From Seminavis robusta (lineage: Eukaryota; Bacillariophyta; Bacillariophyceae; Naviculales; Naviculaceae), in the NCBI GenBank assembly GCA_903772945.1, contig CAICTM010001534.1, positions 1 to 27,419 on the forward strand: 27,419 bases of DNA, given 5' to 3'. Shown here in pieces: positions 1 through 10,764 of the stretch. Under the pieces are notes generated by a model. The model worked only from the letters and a program-made list of their open reading frames with translations, had not been told where the DNA came from and did no database searches. Every line of letters begins with the position of its first letter. Within the stretch, counting starts at the first letter, position 1. The position numbers and the translations under genes were made by a program.

Positions 1-1413
1 CTCCTTTCATGTCAAATCAAAAGCAAAACTCAATTGTGGTACCGGTATGTTGGGACCTGGACGGCTTCCGGACGAGATGCGTCGAATCGACTCGACTCTA
101 TAAGGAAACAGGTATCTGATGACCCAATATCGTAGCACCCCATCGAATGAATCACCTCGTGTTTGAGTTGGTGTGTGTGAATTGGGCCCTGCACGATCCT
201 AGAAGTGGAGAGATAGATGTGGTGACAATCCGCTGGCGAGATTGATTCCTTCCTGAGAGAATGATCCATTTCTTAGGATTATGGGATTTGTCGGTATGAG
301 TCGAGTCGAGCCAAGGACGAAGGATTTGCCATGTTTTGATCGAGAAGATTGGTAATTGGGGACGGCGGAACCGGTCAGGACGTTTTATGGCGACTTGATG
401 CATGGCGGATGATCGGGCCTGATTGATGATTCGATTCCACCATCCATGCACTTTAGGGTCTAAATGCAGTCAGCAAACTGCCTGGTGGTCCACGCGGCAA
501 ATTACTTGTGAAGTTCGTCAGGGAAACGGCGGGGCTCTTTGCTGCCAGCCAATACGCAAAGGTTGCGCGGTGGATTGCCATCATCGTTTCCATTCTGAAC
601 GGGTCAGACTCCCGACTACAGTCGTATGGCAAAATTGAGCTTGCGGAAGGGTCCCACAGGGGAGAACTCTGTGGGCAACAATTTATTTTCAGAGTTTCGA
701 TATCATCTTTTGAGGCCCCAAAGTCTCGGGCAGTTCCGCAGATGCTGGCAATCGTCCGTCGCCACGAGCGCGGAAACACAAACCGTCGTTGTGGACGGGA
801 TCATGCAAGCGAACCAGAGACCCTCCCCGTGAGCTGCAATTCAGATGATGCAAACCGAGACCCTCCCAATGACTTGATTGGGATGCTGATTGCAGCACCA
901 ATACTGAAGTTGTGAAAAGGGCTTCTGAGGATCATACAGACGAGTGCTACATTCATCGCTCTGCTATCCGATGATTCTGATAGAAGTTGCATAGAAATCC
1001 TTAGGGGGCACAAGTCAAGACTTTCCACCGATGTTACTCCACGGAGGAAGTCCGAAGCTAAACCAACCGCTTCCTCCCCAACAAACGAGCCGCAGGCCAC
1101 AGGACAAGAGAGGGCTTCATCATGGTTGCTGCCCATCAGATTTTGGTGGTTTGGTGGGTGATGCGGGGACGTTGAGAGCTCCTATTGTCCCACATGCCGC
1201 GGCTACAGTAGGCAGCGGATTCCGCCGTGAAGCTCGGAGAAACTTTCCGTACTTGTCACTTGGCGAAATCTTTAGCTGTACCAAAAACGTGAAATTTCCC
1301 AGCTAATCAGCCAAGCAATCTACTAATAAGCACCTGGTTACAAAGCCAATCCACATCCGCACGGTAGACGAGCTCCGGCTCGATGCTTGGAAGGCCATGG
1401 AGAGATGGGAGGT

Positions 1414-1690
1414 TGAATGAATGGACCCAACGAGGGCTACATGTACTGATGGGCGGTGTCTTCTATTGGCGGGCAGGAACGTGGTTGTAGGCTGACCTGC
1501 GGGGACACTCCCCACCAGTTCCCTACCACGAACATTGATACATTGAGGACGGACTTCTGAATGGACCCAATAAAGACTACTGGTACCGATGAAGGAGCTG
1601 GGTGGCGTCTTCTTGACAGGAAGGTGGCAACCCGGACATGACACCAGCACTTGGTCCGCAGCACTTTGAACATTGATTGACGGACACTAT
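1414..1690. repeat. Diverged direct duplication, ~140-bp unit
   Basis: Two adjacent copies share the string GAATGGACCCAA (near 1418 and 1559), followed in each by a related run of about 70 bases (ACTGATG/ACCGATG, GGTGTCTTCT/GGCGTCTTCT, GGCAGGAA/GACAGGAAG) and an ACATTGAT stretch near the end. A weaker third relic (GACCGAATGAAGGGCAACGAG) may follow at about 1751. The copies differ by many substitutions and indels, so the duplication is old. Confidence 0.55.
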
Positions 1691-1891
1691 GGAGACGGAG
1701 CTTTGATTAGGCGTTGCTCCTCAGTTGTTGCGAGAGCGGATGGGAGGATTGACCGAATGAAGGGCAACGAGAGTGGAGGTGGGTTGGCGACGTCTCCTTC
1801 GTAGACACACTTACTTGCTTGCTAGTCAAAGCTCTGCCGCAGACATCATGTGAAGTCTCTGGTGGTATGCCGAATCTGTTTTGCACAACGG

Positions 1892-2135
1892 AACGAACGG
1901 GGTGGGAGTGCCTTGGCTACTTCGTTTCATTTGGACGAGTCGACTCTTGGTAAAGATGGGAAGCAAGAAGAGGTCTGTGTGGCTTCTTCTTTAGTGGACC
2001 AACACGATTGGCTGACATTTGGAGACATTTGAGATGAGTGGTGTCGCAGTTGATTTTTAAAAGCTGAACGAACGGGGCTCGAGTGTCTTGGCGCTTTGTT
2101 CAGGAAGAGCTCCCTGGGAGAAGGATGGGAACACG
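1892..2135. repeat. Diverged direct repeat
   Basis: The stretch beginning GAACGAACGGGG at about 1892 recurs at about 2066. Both continue as GAGTGYCTTGG, then TTCGTTTC/TTTGTTC, then GATGGGAA. The copies are roughly 70 bases each and about 174 bases apart. No function is evident. Confidence 0.45.
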
Positions 2136-2494
2136 GCAAAATGAGCACAACGTATACCAACGCCATCGCAATTCGGGTACGATACGGCTTGCAGAAGCTA
2201 AAATTCATGAACTCTTCAATGTCTAGTTATTACAGAGAAAGCACAAGTAATGCCGTATGCCCGGAGTAACCACCAATAAGCCGCACAACTACTATATGTA
2301 TTGTCCAAACTGATTTACAAAAAAGGGACCCCACTCACATCCAAAACAGCAATGTAACGCGATGATAGACATGTACACCTCAACAGTCCACCCACACTTT
2401 CCCGCCCTATATGCCGAAACCCAGACTCGAGAAAGCAATCCAAACGCTCACACTACACGACATCTTCCTGGCACACACACACCAACGGCCAGGA

Positions 2495-4455
2495 CTATCG
2501 TCGTCGCCTCGAACGTGCCTTTCGCTTTTGCTTTTGTGATTGCCGCAACATTTCCAATTGCGGATGCGTCCGATGTTTGGCGGGACATTGCGCCGATTCG
2601 GCCGCTTCTTCCAGCCCGTCCATGACCATGGTTTCCCTCCGATTCAATGGCTTGCCCCGTTGGAGTTTCTGCACCAACGCCGTCGGTTTTTGTTTCCATT
2701 TTTCTTCGGCATCCTCATAGTCGACAAACTTTTTCGGTGGAACGACGGCATAGGAATTGTCCGTGAACCAATACACCATGTAGGGCAATTCGCCCGCATC
2801 CAGTGCGCCGTGTTCTTTTAAATGTTTGCGCGCCGTGGTCATCCATACTTTTTGAAAGGAGGAATCCTCCAAAAAGTCAAACGGACTGGCAATCATACAG
2901 GGCAGCACTTTGCGATTCCAAGGGGCAAATCCGACGGCATGAATTTTCTTGGTGTACGCCGGGGGCAATTCACTCGGGCGTGTGGGCAGTTGGCTGTAAT
3001 CGAGAGGACCCGAGCTGGACGATGCGTCGTCGTCACTGTCATCCTCGGAACTACTGTCGTCATCACTCTCGGAACTACTACTGTCGTCCTTCTTCCTTTT
3101 GCTCTTTTTGTTCTTGCTGGAGCGAAGGCTCTGAGCTTTTTGTTTTCGGCGCGATGTGTTGTCGTCCTCATTGACTCGACTCTTTTTGCGGGTGGATCTT
3201 CGACTACTACTAGCCACAGACGCACTTCGTTTTCGTCGACTGGCCAAGGAAGCGAACGACGATAGTTGATTGTGGCTGGTTTCTTCACTCCTCGGAGAAC
3301 GCCTTTTCTGTCGTTTCGATGCTTCCCTGCTCTCGTCGTCATCACTGGAAGGACGCGCTCGTTTGGATTTGTTGGATTGTTTGGGTGTCTTTCTGTTTTT
3401 GTTTTTCGGTTGCGGCTACTACGACGAGAAACACCAATATCGCTGTCCTCGTCGTCCTCGTCACTGCTACTGGACAGGAGTCCTTTGCGAGTGCTGGTTC
3501 TGCGATGCTGTTCTTTCCGAGTAGATTCCTGATCGTCATCACTGTCCTCGTGTGTGGTGTGTGCTCTACTCCGGGGTCGATGATCTTGATTGTCACGGGT
3601 AAAAATCTCCGTGGGAATGCCACCGTTTTGTGGTTTTCGTTTCTTATTACGATTGTTGTTGTCATTACTGTGGGGTTCATCCTTTTGCTGTGATGGAGGT
3701 GGAGGTGGCTTTTTGAGCATGTGTTTGGGGAGTCCCTGTGTGGAATTTTTCCTGTTTTGCAGACAATTACTAGACGTGATGAGGAGATTTTCCGTAATGT
3801 AGGCATCCGACTGGTGGCTAGTAGTACCGATAGTAGTAGGGGATGGCTGAAGTTGTAGCCCCGGTGCCGAAAATGGACGATAGGGAATCAAGGATGTTGG
3901 TTGTTGTGGAGGTTCATCGTCTTCGTCTTGACTGGTACTCGGCTCTTCCTCGACAATCACAGCCGCCGTGGAAGACGATGCTCCCCGGGGGGCTGGCAAG
4001 GCGGGTAGCTCCAATTGTTCAATGGGAAGTTCCGAGACGGAATCACCTCCAGCACTGGGATGATCTGGCTGCTCTCGCAATGGTTGTTCCACTTCATCAT
4101 CCTCATCAGAATCTTCATTGACACATGGAAATTCGTTGGCAATGGCATCATAAAAGTCTTCCTCCTCTTGGTTGGCATTATCATCCTCTGATTGCCCTAC
4201 TGCTAGATCCACGCCTTCCAAAGGATTGCATTTCACGGATATCCGAATGGCCCAGAGAACTACCCATCCAACCACTTTGGCCAGCCAACGCCACACTACC
4301 AAGAAGTACTGAGCAATCACAATCAACACCTTCAAAGCCCAGTCGTCCATTCGTTCCATTACAGGGGTATCACTTGCTCCTCTGGCAATAAAAGAAGTAC
4401 CCAAGGGCTGATACCCAAAAGTCGTAGTAGCACCAGTCTGATCCGCCATTATCAT
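2495..4455 (-). CDS. Charged, probably nuclear protein with PWWP-like C-terminal domain; one-base frameshift
   Basis: I read one gene in two frames. The first runs from ATG 4455 (alternative ATG 4449). It has a hydrophobic stretch at about residues 41-73 (LKVLIVIAQYFLVVWRWLAK...), then a long low-complexity region rich in Asp/Glu, Pro, Ser and Arg/Lys. Near 3394-3412, within A-rich DNA, the sensible frame changes by one base. The second frame ends at TAG 2497-2495. It carries Lys/Arg stretches (SRRKRSAS), Ser/Asp/Glu tracts and a compact domain at about 2945-2705. That domain (GFAPWNRKVLPCMIASP ... YMVYWFTDNSYAVV) resembles a PWWP fold, a chromatin reader of methylated histone tails, with a degenerate PWWP motif. 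If the first frame simply continues it gives a 520-residue product whose tail looks like noise. No GT-AG intron of plausible size joins the frames, so I favour a sequencing error or a true frameshift. A chromatin role is inference. Confidence 0.55.
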
Positions 4456-6728
4456 TCATCTACTACTACCCTAAACATTCAAGCATGCATGCAAGCCCAG
4501 AGTGCAGTGCTCCACCTTCCCCCCCAAGGCTTCCAATTGAAGGCTACAAGGATCTGGTAAGTAGTCTAACAGAATCTGATCGGCTCGAATGGTTATCACG
4601 GAAGTGCAGTTTTTGTGCGTGACTCGCTGAAAATGAAACGGCGAAATTTCACCTTGTTTGAATAGAATAGTACCCTTATTCCTAATGTTCCATTAAGGTT
4701 AGCGCTGTCGATGCAGCAAAAGCCAGTAACACTGCTACGATACTGAACGGCGTCTGGACCTGATACCAAGGCTTGACCGTCAGAAGTCGACAGGGCAGCC
4801 AACACGGTGGAAACCCCCGTCGACTGACCGGAACACTACTGTAGCTAGCAGCCAATTGCCCAAGTCTCAACAGAAAGTGAATACAGCAACCAAATTTCAA
4901 CAGAACGAGCTACAGAAAGGAAATAGAAAGCCCTCGGACGGTGTTCCCACAGCTAATGGCTGGCCATGATCAGATTCGATTCACTTGCCTTGCTAGCAGC
5001 AACTGTACTACGTGTAGGCTAGTAAAATTGAGTGGAGCATCCAGCAGCCTTGTTTAGATCTAGACTAGTTAGAGCTGGCTGTTGATCCAATTTGCCCTGA
5101 GTATTCCCTTTGAAGAAACCACCAGCAAATACAGCACTTGCTGTAGAAGCAGCTCCACACTTCTATGCTACATGTACTGGAATGAATGAGGTAGTACTGG
5201 AATGCATCTGAACACTCATACCCGGCTGGTCGTTGGTCGATTGGTACATTGGTACCACCGGTAATTGGTAGCAGTAAAGACAGGTGGTTGCCATGACGGA
5301 CCTTGACATCGGCTATTGGCCACAAAAGATTCGATGCCATTGATGTAAAGTGGCATCCATGTCAGACGCTCTATTATGGTCGCTCCACAATTTGATCGAA
5401 TTGCCCCAATGCTTCATGCTGTTTTGAGCAATGGTAACAGAGTGTACTGTAGTAGCTACTGTAGTACTGGTAAGCAGAACAGACTGGTAAGCACCAAATT
5501 CCATGACATCGTATCTATCGAGCAGCTAGTACGTTGTGTTTGGTTTATACCACTGACAAGCAACCGGAGAACATGACCCGACACCCGACAGCTCACCCGA
5601 CAAGGCGATCCGAAAAGACATCCCGGTGAAGCTTGAATTAGGCATTGTACACCAGCGTTGACACGAATGCTCGTCAGGTTGTCCTCCAGATCAGCGTTTG
5701 GCAACCCATTAGATCTTTGGTCTCCTCCTATCTAATTCACTGCCGAAAGTGGTAGAAAGTTACTGACATTTCGTCCTTAACTTCAAGGCGGACAATAGAA
5801 ACCGAGTGCTCTTCTGACACATCGACAATCCAAGACATTGTGGCTGTAATCTTCAGCCAAACAAAGAGCTGGGGGGTGGAGAAGTCCAGTGCCATTCATG
5901 GGGGATCCATTGGAAGACAGTGGTAAACAGTGGTTGCATTGACAGCGGTTGACAGCGGTAGCAAAGAAAACAGTGGTAAAGATAGCGGTAAACAGCTGTA
6001 AAGATAGCTGTAAAGATAGCGGTAAAGACAGCGGTAGACAGTGGGTAGACAGTGGTTGACAATGGTATGAAGTGGTAAACAATGGTTGCCTCGCCAATAA
6101 CCTTGGTGGGCAATGATGGGCAATGAATTTCTCCATCCCCCTGCCAAAGATTGTACCGGCGGATCTATTGGAAAGTGCCAGAAGAGCCTGAAAGACTTAT
6201 GAGTATCGTTTCTTTTATTCAAGATCTAGTCCCACATTTTTCCGAAGGGGTGGGTGGTGATGCTGTGGCGACTACTTTATGACCAGCGGATTTAACTTGC
6301 TCATGTCTTTGTATGAGCCAGTTCGCCAGCAAGGGAAAAGGGAAAGTCCTCTCATAAATCCCCCTGCTTTTGGATATTAAACATCAGATCTTGAAAAAGC
6401 CAAGACAGAATAGCTCACGGAATACCGGAATACTGCATGCGTAGTCTGATATCGTGGGCATCAGCGAGGTTGTCGCGTTGTAAAACCATCCCAGGCATCT
6501 GGTGGTATCAAGAATCAAGAAGCCCTGTTTCGGATGCCGAACACGGGTACGACGGTACTGCAGTGGTTGCGGGTCGACGGAAAGGATACCATGTGGTACC
6601 GCTAGCTGCTAGCTAGTAGCTAGTAGGATAGCTTGGCCTCTCCGGTTCGGCTGCGTTTAGAAAAGGTGTCACAATTGTGTTGTCAAACAAACTGGCACAA
6701 CAACAACATTTTCTTTTAGAACCTATCC
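4456..6728. other. Intergenic region
   Basis: No supported gene. The open frames are short and mostly come from a degenerate minisatellite at 5915-6090. The DNA is rich in GTAGTACTGG, TACCGGT and GCTAGC strings (for example around 6590-6630), typical of the intergenic DNA in this window. It should contain the upstream regions of both the PWWP-like gene and the kinase gene, which diverge from here. Confidence 0.55.
5915..6090. repeat. Degenerate minisatellite, ~10-13 bp unit
   Basis: About fifteen imperfect copies of a unit like GACAGCGGTAAA run in tandem (AACAGTGGTT, GACAGCGGTT, AAGATAGCGGTA, AAGATAGCTGTA, GACAGTGGTT, AACAATGGTT). On the minus strand this opens several frames coding Leu/Thr/Pro/Ser-rich repeats, which I regard as spurious. 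Confidence 0.75.
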
Positions 6729-8108
6729 ATGAGAAAGATGAGAATCCCCCGCCGATCCAGGACGTTCGATTCTTTGCCCGAGCGCACCCTCGTGAGTGGC
6801 AAGGGCAAGGCCAACCCCATTTCTCGTCTCTCGGAACGAAGCTTGGTCCGAAAGATTGCGGGATCACTGAGCGTTCATGAAGACGATGGCCTGGAATCCG
6901 TCCAATCCTTGTCGGGCATGAGCGAAAGCGCCGCCACTCTTTCCTACGACACGGACATGAGCAGTGACAGTTCTCGTTGTGGTATTGTTGGCTGCCATCC
7001 CGTGGAAGAGGATTCCCCTTGCAGTCTTCCATTGGGACTCTCTGCGACAGCAGCTCTGTTGCATCGCAAAGAACTCGCCGTGGACGAGCTCCTGGGAGTG
7101 GGCACCTTTTCCCAAGTCTTTGCCCTTTCCTCGCTCAAACTCAAAAAGGCATACCACGTCCTCGCTGCTCAGGAAGGCGACCCCGCAGCACGCCGACAGC
7201 TTCAACACACCAAGCCTGGTCAGTTAGTCGTCAAGCATTTGAACCGAAGACTCCTCCAACGACCCAAGCAGTTCTTCCAAGCTGCCCTCCATCTCGAACG
7301 GGAAGCCACCATTCTCGGACAAGTCCAACATCCCAACATTGTCCAGCTTCGTGCCGTTGCCCTGGGAGGAACCACGGCACTTCAAAGTGGCCACTACAAC
7401 GACTACTTTCTCGTCTTGGATCGACTCCAAGGGACTCTCGATGAACGCATCGAGTACTGGAGGTCGTCGGGCAATGACGCATCCTGCTCTCGTGCCTTGT
7501 ACGCCCAAAAGATTCGCTATTCCCTCCAGATTGCCTCGGCCCTCCACTATCTTCACTCCCACCGACTCATCTACAGGGACGTCAAGGCTTCAAACTGTGG
7601 ATTCTTGCCCGACGGGACACTGCAACTCTTTGACTTTGGCTTTTGCCGTGCGCTCCCTCCCAGCTACATGGGATACCACAATGACAACGACGACCAAGAC
7701 AATGAAACCTTTCACATGTCACTGGCCGGTACCACACGCTACATGGCTCCGGAAATCTTGCAAGAAAAGACGTACAATGCCAAGGCCGATGTCTATTCGT
7801 TTGCCATGACGGTCTACGAAATGATGACACACGAAAAGCCCTATGGTGATATTCGCGCCCACCACTTTTTCGAATGCGTCTGCACCAACCAAGTTCGACC
7901 CAACTTGAAGAAGAACAAGCTACCGTTTGCAGCAGCAGCACTCCAGACACTCTTGGAGAATGCCTGGTGTGCCAACGTTACCGATCGATGGTCCATTGGG
8001 ACTGTCATGGAACGATTGCGGGATATTCAATGCACTCTGCAACAAGAACCCAGCAATGGGTGTCAACGGGCATCGTGCCAACGTTGCTCCAGCCCCAAGG
8101 CGGCTTGA
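6729..8108 (+). CDS. Protein kinase, probable Ser/Thr kinase of the TKL/MAPKKK type
   Basis: A 459-residue single-exon protein. Residues 1-114 are a Ser/Arg-rich region without a known domain, probably regulatory (SLSVHEDD, SLSGMSES). The kinase domain runs from about 115 to 435. It has the glycine loop GVGTFSQVF (123-131), the ATP-anchoring lysine in VVKHL (K169), and the glutamate of helix C in LEREATIL. The catalytic loop is YRDVKASN (282-289, with catalytic D284), the metal-binding DFG is at 302-304, and the activation-segment end GTTRYMAPEI is at 334-343. All catalytic residues are present, so it should be active. YRD replaces the usual HRD. The LxxGTTRYMAPE segment and the Ser/Thr-type loop (DVKASN) point to Ser/Thr specificity. 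The C-terminal tail is Cys/Gln-rich. It stands alone on its strand, so context gives no substrate. A homology search could place the subfamily. Confidence 0.9.
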   Translation: MRKMRIPRRSRTFDSLPERTLVSGKGKANPISRLSERSLVRKIAGSLSVHEDDGLESVQSLSGMSESAATLSYDTDMSSDSSRCGIVGCHPVEEDSPCSLPLGLSATAALLHRKELAVDELLGVGTFSQVFALSSLKLKKAYHVLAAQEGDPAARRQLQHTKPGQLVVKHLNRRLLQRPKQFFQAALHLEREATILGQVQHPNIVQLRAVALGGTTALQSGHYNDYFLVLDRLQGTLDERIEYWRSSGNDASCSRALYAQKIRYSLQIASALHYLHSHRLIYRDVKASNCGFLPDGTLQLFDFGFCRALPPSYMGYHNDNDDQDNETFHMSLAGTTRYMAPEILQEKTYNAKADVYSFAMTVYEMMTHEKPYGDIRAHHFFECVCTNQVRPNLKKNKLPFAAAALQTLLENAWCANVTDRWSIGTVMERLRDIQCTLQQEPSNGCQRASCQRCSSPKAA

Positions 8109-8716
8109 TTACTATATCAAGCAATCAAGCAGCCACCTCTTCCTTTTTTAGATTACTTACTTACTCATACATACTGTACTGAGAATACTATCCTGTGACA
8201 TAATAATAGAACCGATTTTCAAATATACTTCTATCCACAAATCAGTTTTAATAGAAGTTGGTTCGATCGATCAAAAACCGTACTGCCGATAGAAAGTTGT
8301 GTAACTTTTTAAAGAGAGAAAAAGCTGACTTCGAGCACAAGACCGCAGCCAGTGAAAGGCGCAAGCATGTATAGTACGGTACTATCCGCAAGTCAGTTGG
8401 CTAGCTAGATCCTTACATAGTATTCCCAACAGCCTCGTGCATTAAAGACAAGACTCGATCATACCAGTATTGGTACCAGTAGCTTAGGTAAAGAAGTCAT
8501 GGAAGCCCGATCTTGGTGCGGATTCCAGGTCTCACAGGACTCGAATCGAATCGATCGACCAGCAGCAATCGTGCAGCGTGGAAAACTGCCGTTGGAGTGA
8601 AGGGCGTGGGAAGGAGTCAACACGAACAACAGCCAACGCGCGAGTGAAGCTGTGCATCTCCTCGCGTTACAAGTACATTACTAGCCAGTACAAGAGGAGG
8701 GGAAGAGGAGGAGATC
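8109..8716. other. Intergenic region
   Basis: AT-rich sequence after the kinase stop, then more mixed DNA with GGTACC and CGATCGAT strings. A purine-rich stretch (GAGGAGGGGAAGAGGAGGAG, 8694-8713) directly precedes the next start codon. No gene is seen. Confidence 0.55.
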
Positions 8717-10372
8717 ATGGCGGCGAACAAGGAGGAATTGAAAGCCGAGATGGCGAAGCATTTCAAAGCTGTGCCTTACTTACCAGCAGAAAACATTAAG
8801 GATCACGGATTGATGAGAGCCTTCATTTTCCACAAGCCCAAGACAGCTCCGTGTCAAACTGGAGAAAAGGAGAAAGTTTGGAACAGGGTTGAACCAGCGC
8901 GAGAAGCCTTTAAGAGACTCCAGGGGTTCGAGGCGAAGGAAGCGTGGGAGGATTTTGTTCCTAACGACAATGTCAAGAAGCACACCAGCGCTGACGTTAA
9001 CGGCGATGCCACTCGTGAGGTAAAAAATGATGTTGAGTTCGGTATCAGCACTGTCATGCGTCGTATTTTGGAGGACAGCGAGGATCCTCTGGGCTTGGCA
9101 GGACTCCTAGAAAATTTTGCTTGCCAGTATGTTCAGGCAGACTCGGACGTAAAGTCTCGTATACTCAAAGATGGGATTGAGAACGGCCGCGGAGATGTCA
9201 TCATCGGGTTTGAGTCCGCCTATCTCACAGGCACATTGAGTGATATGTCCCTCTCTTCGAAAAATAAAGTTACACTCCACGGAAGTGGCGGGGGGATCGG
9301 TGGCGAAAAGTCGGGGCAAGTCGAAGGCAGGAGGCATTCAGTAGTCGGCTCTGTATTCAAAGTGGTTCACGTTCAGCGAAGAGTCCTTGGGACGGGGACA
9401 CATCGGATTCGGATAATGGGACGACCTTTCACGCTTCGAGACTTGGGCGACAACATGTTGCAGGATATGTTCCGCGAGGCCTTTCCCAGCTTGGCAAGGC
9501 GCACAAAGAAAACAGTTCAGCGAGTAGTAGGCGGAATTTTCCGGAAGAATGCAAGTGGCAGGGCAGACCAACAAGGCAACACGGCAGCAGGGCAAGCTGA
9601 GGACGATGAAGATGTCGACGTATTTGGTTCTACCGGAGAGCCGCTGTTCAGTGACCAAGCTGTCGATTTCACCCTTAATGACTCGTGGAATTACTTTTTC
9701 AAGCTGAAGAAGAAGACATTCGTCAAGATGCTACGAGAGCTTGAGGCGGACGGGGAAACCACCTACGGAAATGTGGCGTTTACCCACTTGTCGGTGGTGC
9801 GTGATTACGATTTGAGTGACTATATCCCCATCTATTTCAATTGGGAAGCGCACAACTACGACGCATCTGAGGTGCCATCGCGCGTCGTTTGCTACAAGAC
9901 CCCGCAGGCGGGAGAATGGTGCCTCCGTCCGGTAGAGGGCGGGAAGGGGAAGACGGTCGTAACTATCTATGACGAGAAGTGGCAAGTGCGCGAGTCGATT
10001 GTTCGAGTGTCGAACGATGACACATACCTCCAAGAAGAACTGAGCAAGATTGGCTTTCACTTTGTAGAGGAAGGGCAGAAGGACTTGGAGGCCGTCGAAG
10101 GGTCCACTATGATGGGGCGTCACGAACTCACCCCCAAAGACGATCTGGGTACTACGATTCCAAACAGCGTGCTTGAGTTTCGTGGGGGGTTGCTCTGCAC
10201 CATGGGAAGTGACATGGCTGAAGCAGGCGCCAGAGACCGTTCAAGCACGCCTGTTATCACCAGTGCCGCGGAACTCCCACCAGCGCCTGTGGTCACGAAC
10301 CCAACAGCTCCAACGCCGACTCGGCCCGGGAAGAAAGCGAAGACTGATCATTTCTCGAATGAGTCCTACTAG
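8717..10372 (+). CDS. Hypothetical protein, 551 residues, no recognised family
   Basis: I do not recognise this protein. It is one long open frame starting at ATG 8717, directly after a purine-rich run, and ending at TAG 10370-10372. Its composition is mixed and globular through most of its length, unlike a chance frame. Visible parts: an acidic/basic N-terminal helical region (residues 1-100), a Gly-rich patch near 190-205 (GSGGGIGGEKSG), a basic patch around 265-280 (RRTKKTVQRVVGG), an acidic linker near 300 (EDDEDVDVF), and a Trp/Tyr-rich segment near 325-430 (NDSWNYFFKLKKKTF, YIPIYFNWEAHNYD) that looks like a folded core. A Pro/Thr-rich tail ends in a possible nuclear localisation signal (RPGKKAKTDH). 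No signal peptide or membrane segment is seen. It converges on the secreted Cys-rich gene at 10460. A lineage-specific protein or one derived from a mobile element are both possible. Confidence 0.75.
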   Translation: MAANKEELKAEMAKHFKAVPYLPAENIKDHGLMRAFIFHKPKTAPCQTGEKEKVWNRVEPAREAFKRLQGFEAKEAWEDFVPNDNVKKHTSADVNGDATREVKNDVEFGISTVMRRILEDSEDPLGLAGLLENFACQYVQADSDVKSRILKDGIENGRGDVIIGFESAYLTGTLSDMSLSSKNKVTLHGSGGGIGGEKSGQVEGRRHSVVGSVFKVVHVQRRVLGTGTHRIRIMGRPFTLRDLGDNMLQDMFREAFPSLARRTKKTVQRVVGGIFRKNASGRADQQGNTAAGQAEDDEDVDVFGSTGEPLFSDQAVDFTLNDSWNYFFKLKKKTFVKMLRELEADGETTYGNVAFTHLSVVRDYDLSDYIPIYFNWEAHNYDASEVPSRVVCYKTPQAGEWCLRPVEGGKGKTVVTIYDEKWQVRESIVRVSNDDTYLQEELSKIGFHFVEEGQKDLEAVEGSTMMGRHELTPKDDLGTTIPNSVLEFRGGLLCTMGSDMAEAGARDRSSTPVITSAAELPPAPVVTNPTAPTPTRPGKKAKTDHFSNESY

Positions 10373-10459
10373 TGTGACAAATTACCAGGTATCTGTTCTG
10401 CCTCAAGTATCCGTACCAGTGGTACCAGATGGAAGGTTCTATTACTGTACCATTCATCA

Positions 10460-10726
10460 CTATCCTGTAGCATTGATGGCCATGGAGGAGTGATGGGAAA
10501 CTGCAGTTTGATTGCTGCTGATGTCAACGAAAATCTCTGAGGAAGGAGGCACTGTTACGGGAGCATCTGTGGATGGAGTGTTGATTGTCACACTCACGCC
10601 GCCGCTGCTAGATGCTCCTACACATGTTTTGACGCAGGAAAAGCGTTCGTCCGCCATTTCGGGAAGAACACAGTGTTCCACAGATACTCCATTTCTGGTC
10701 ACTTCTACCCATACTCCATTGCCTGC

Positions 10727-10764
<38 letters not shown>

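Larger units (their letters stand above)
1..2494. other. Gene-poor intergenic region
   Basis: No convincing gene. Open frames here are short, overlap on both strands and show no recognisable domain or composition. The region holds diverged direct repeats near 803-870, 1414-1690 and 1892-2135, listed separately where clear. Remnants of a mobile element are possible, but no transposase or reverse transcriptase motif is visible. Confidence 0.5.

Noticed and set aside
453..915. Overlapping open frames on both strands (108 and 135 codons)
   Set aside because: They overlap almost entirely, have no recognisable domain and no credible start context; chance frames are likely.
2893..3390. C-terminal third of the uninterrupted 520-residue minus-strand frame
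   Set aside because: It gives Thr/Arg/Val-rich noise lying antiparallel in frame to a sensible Ser/Asp/Lys-rich sequence; the other frame carries the folded domain.
5783..6222. Minus-strand frames coding Leu/Thr/Ser/Pro repeats
   Set aside because: They are translations of a minisatellite in three frames at once.
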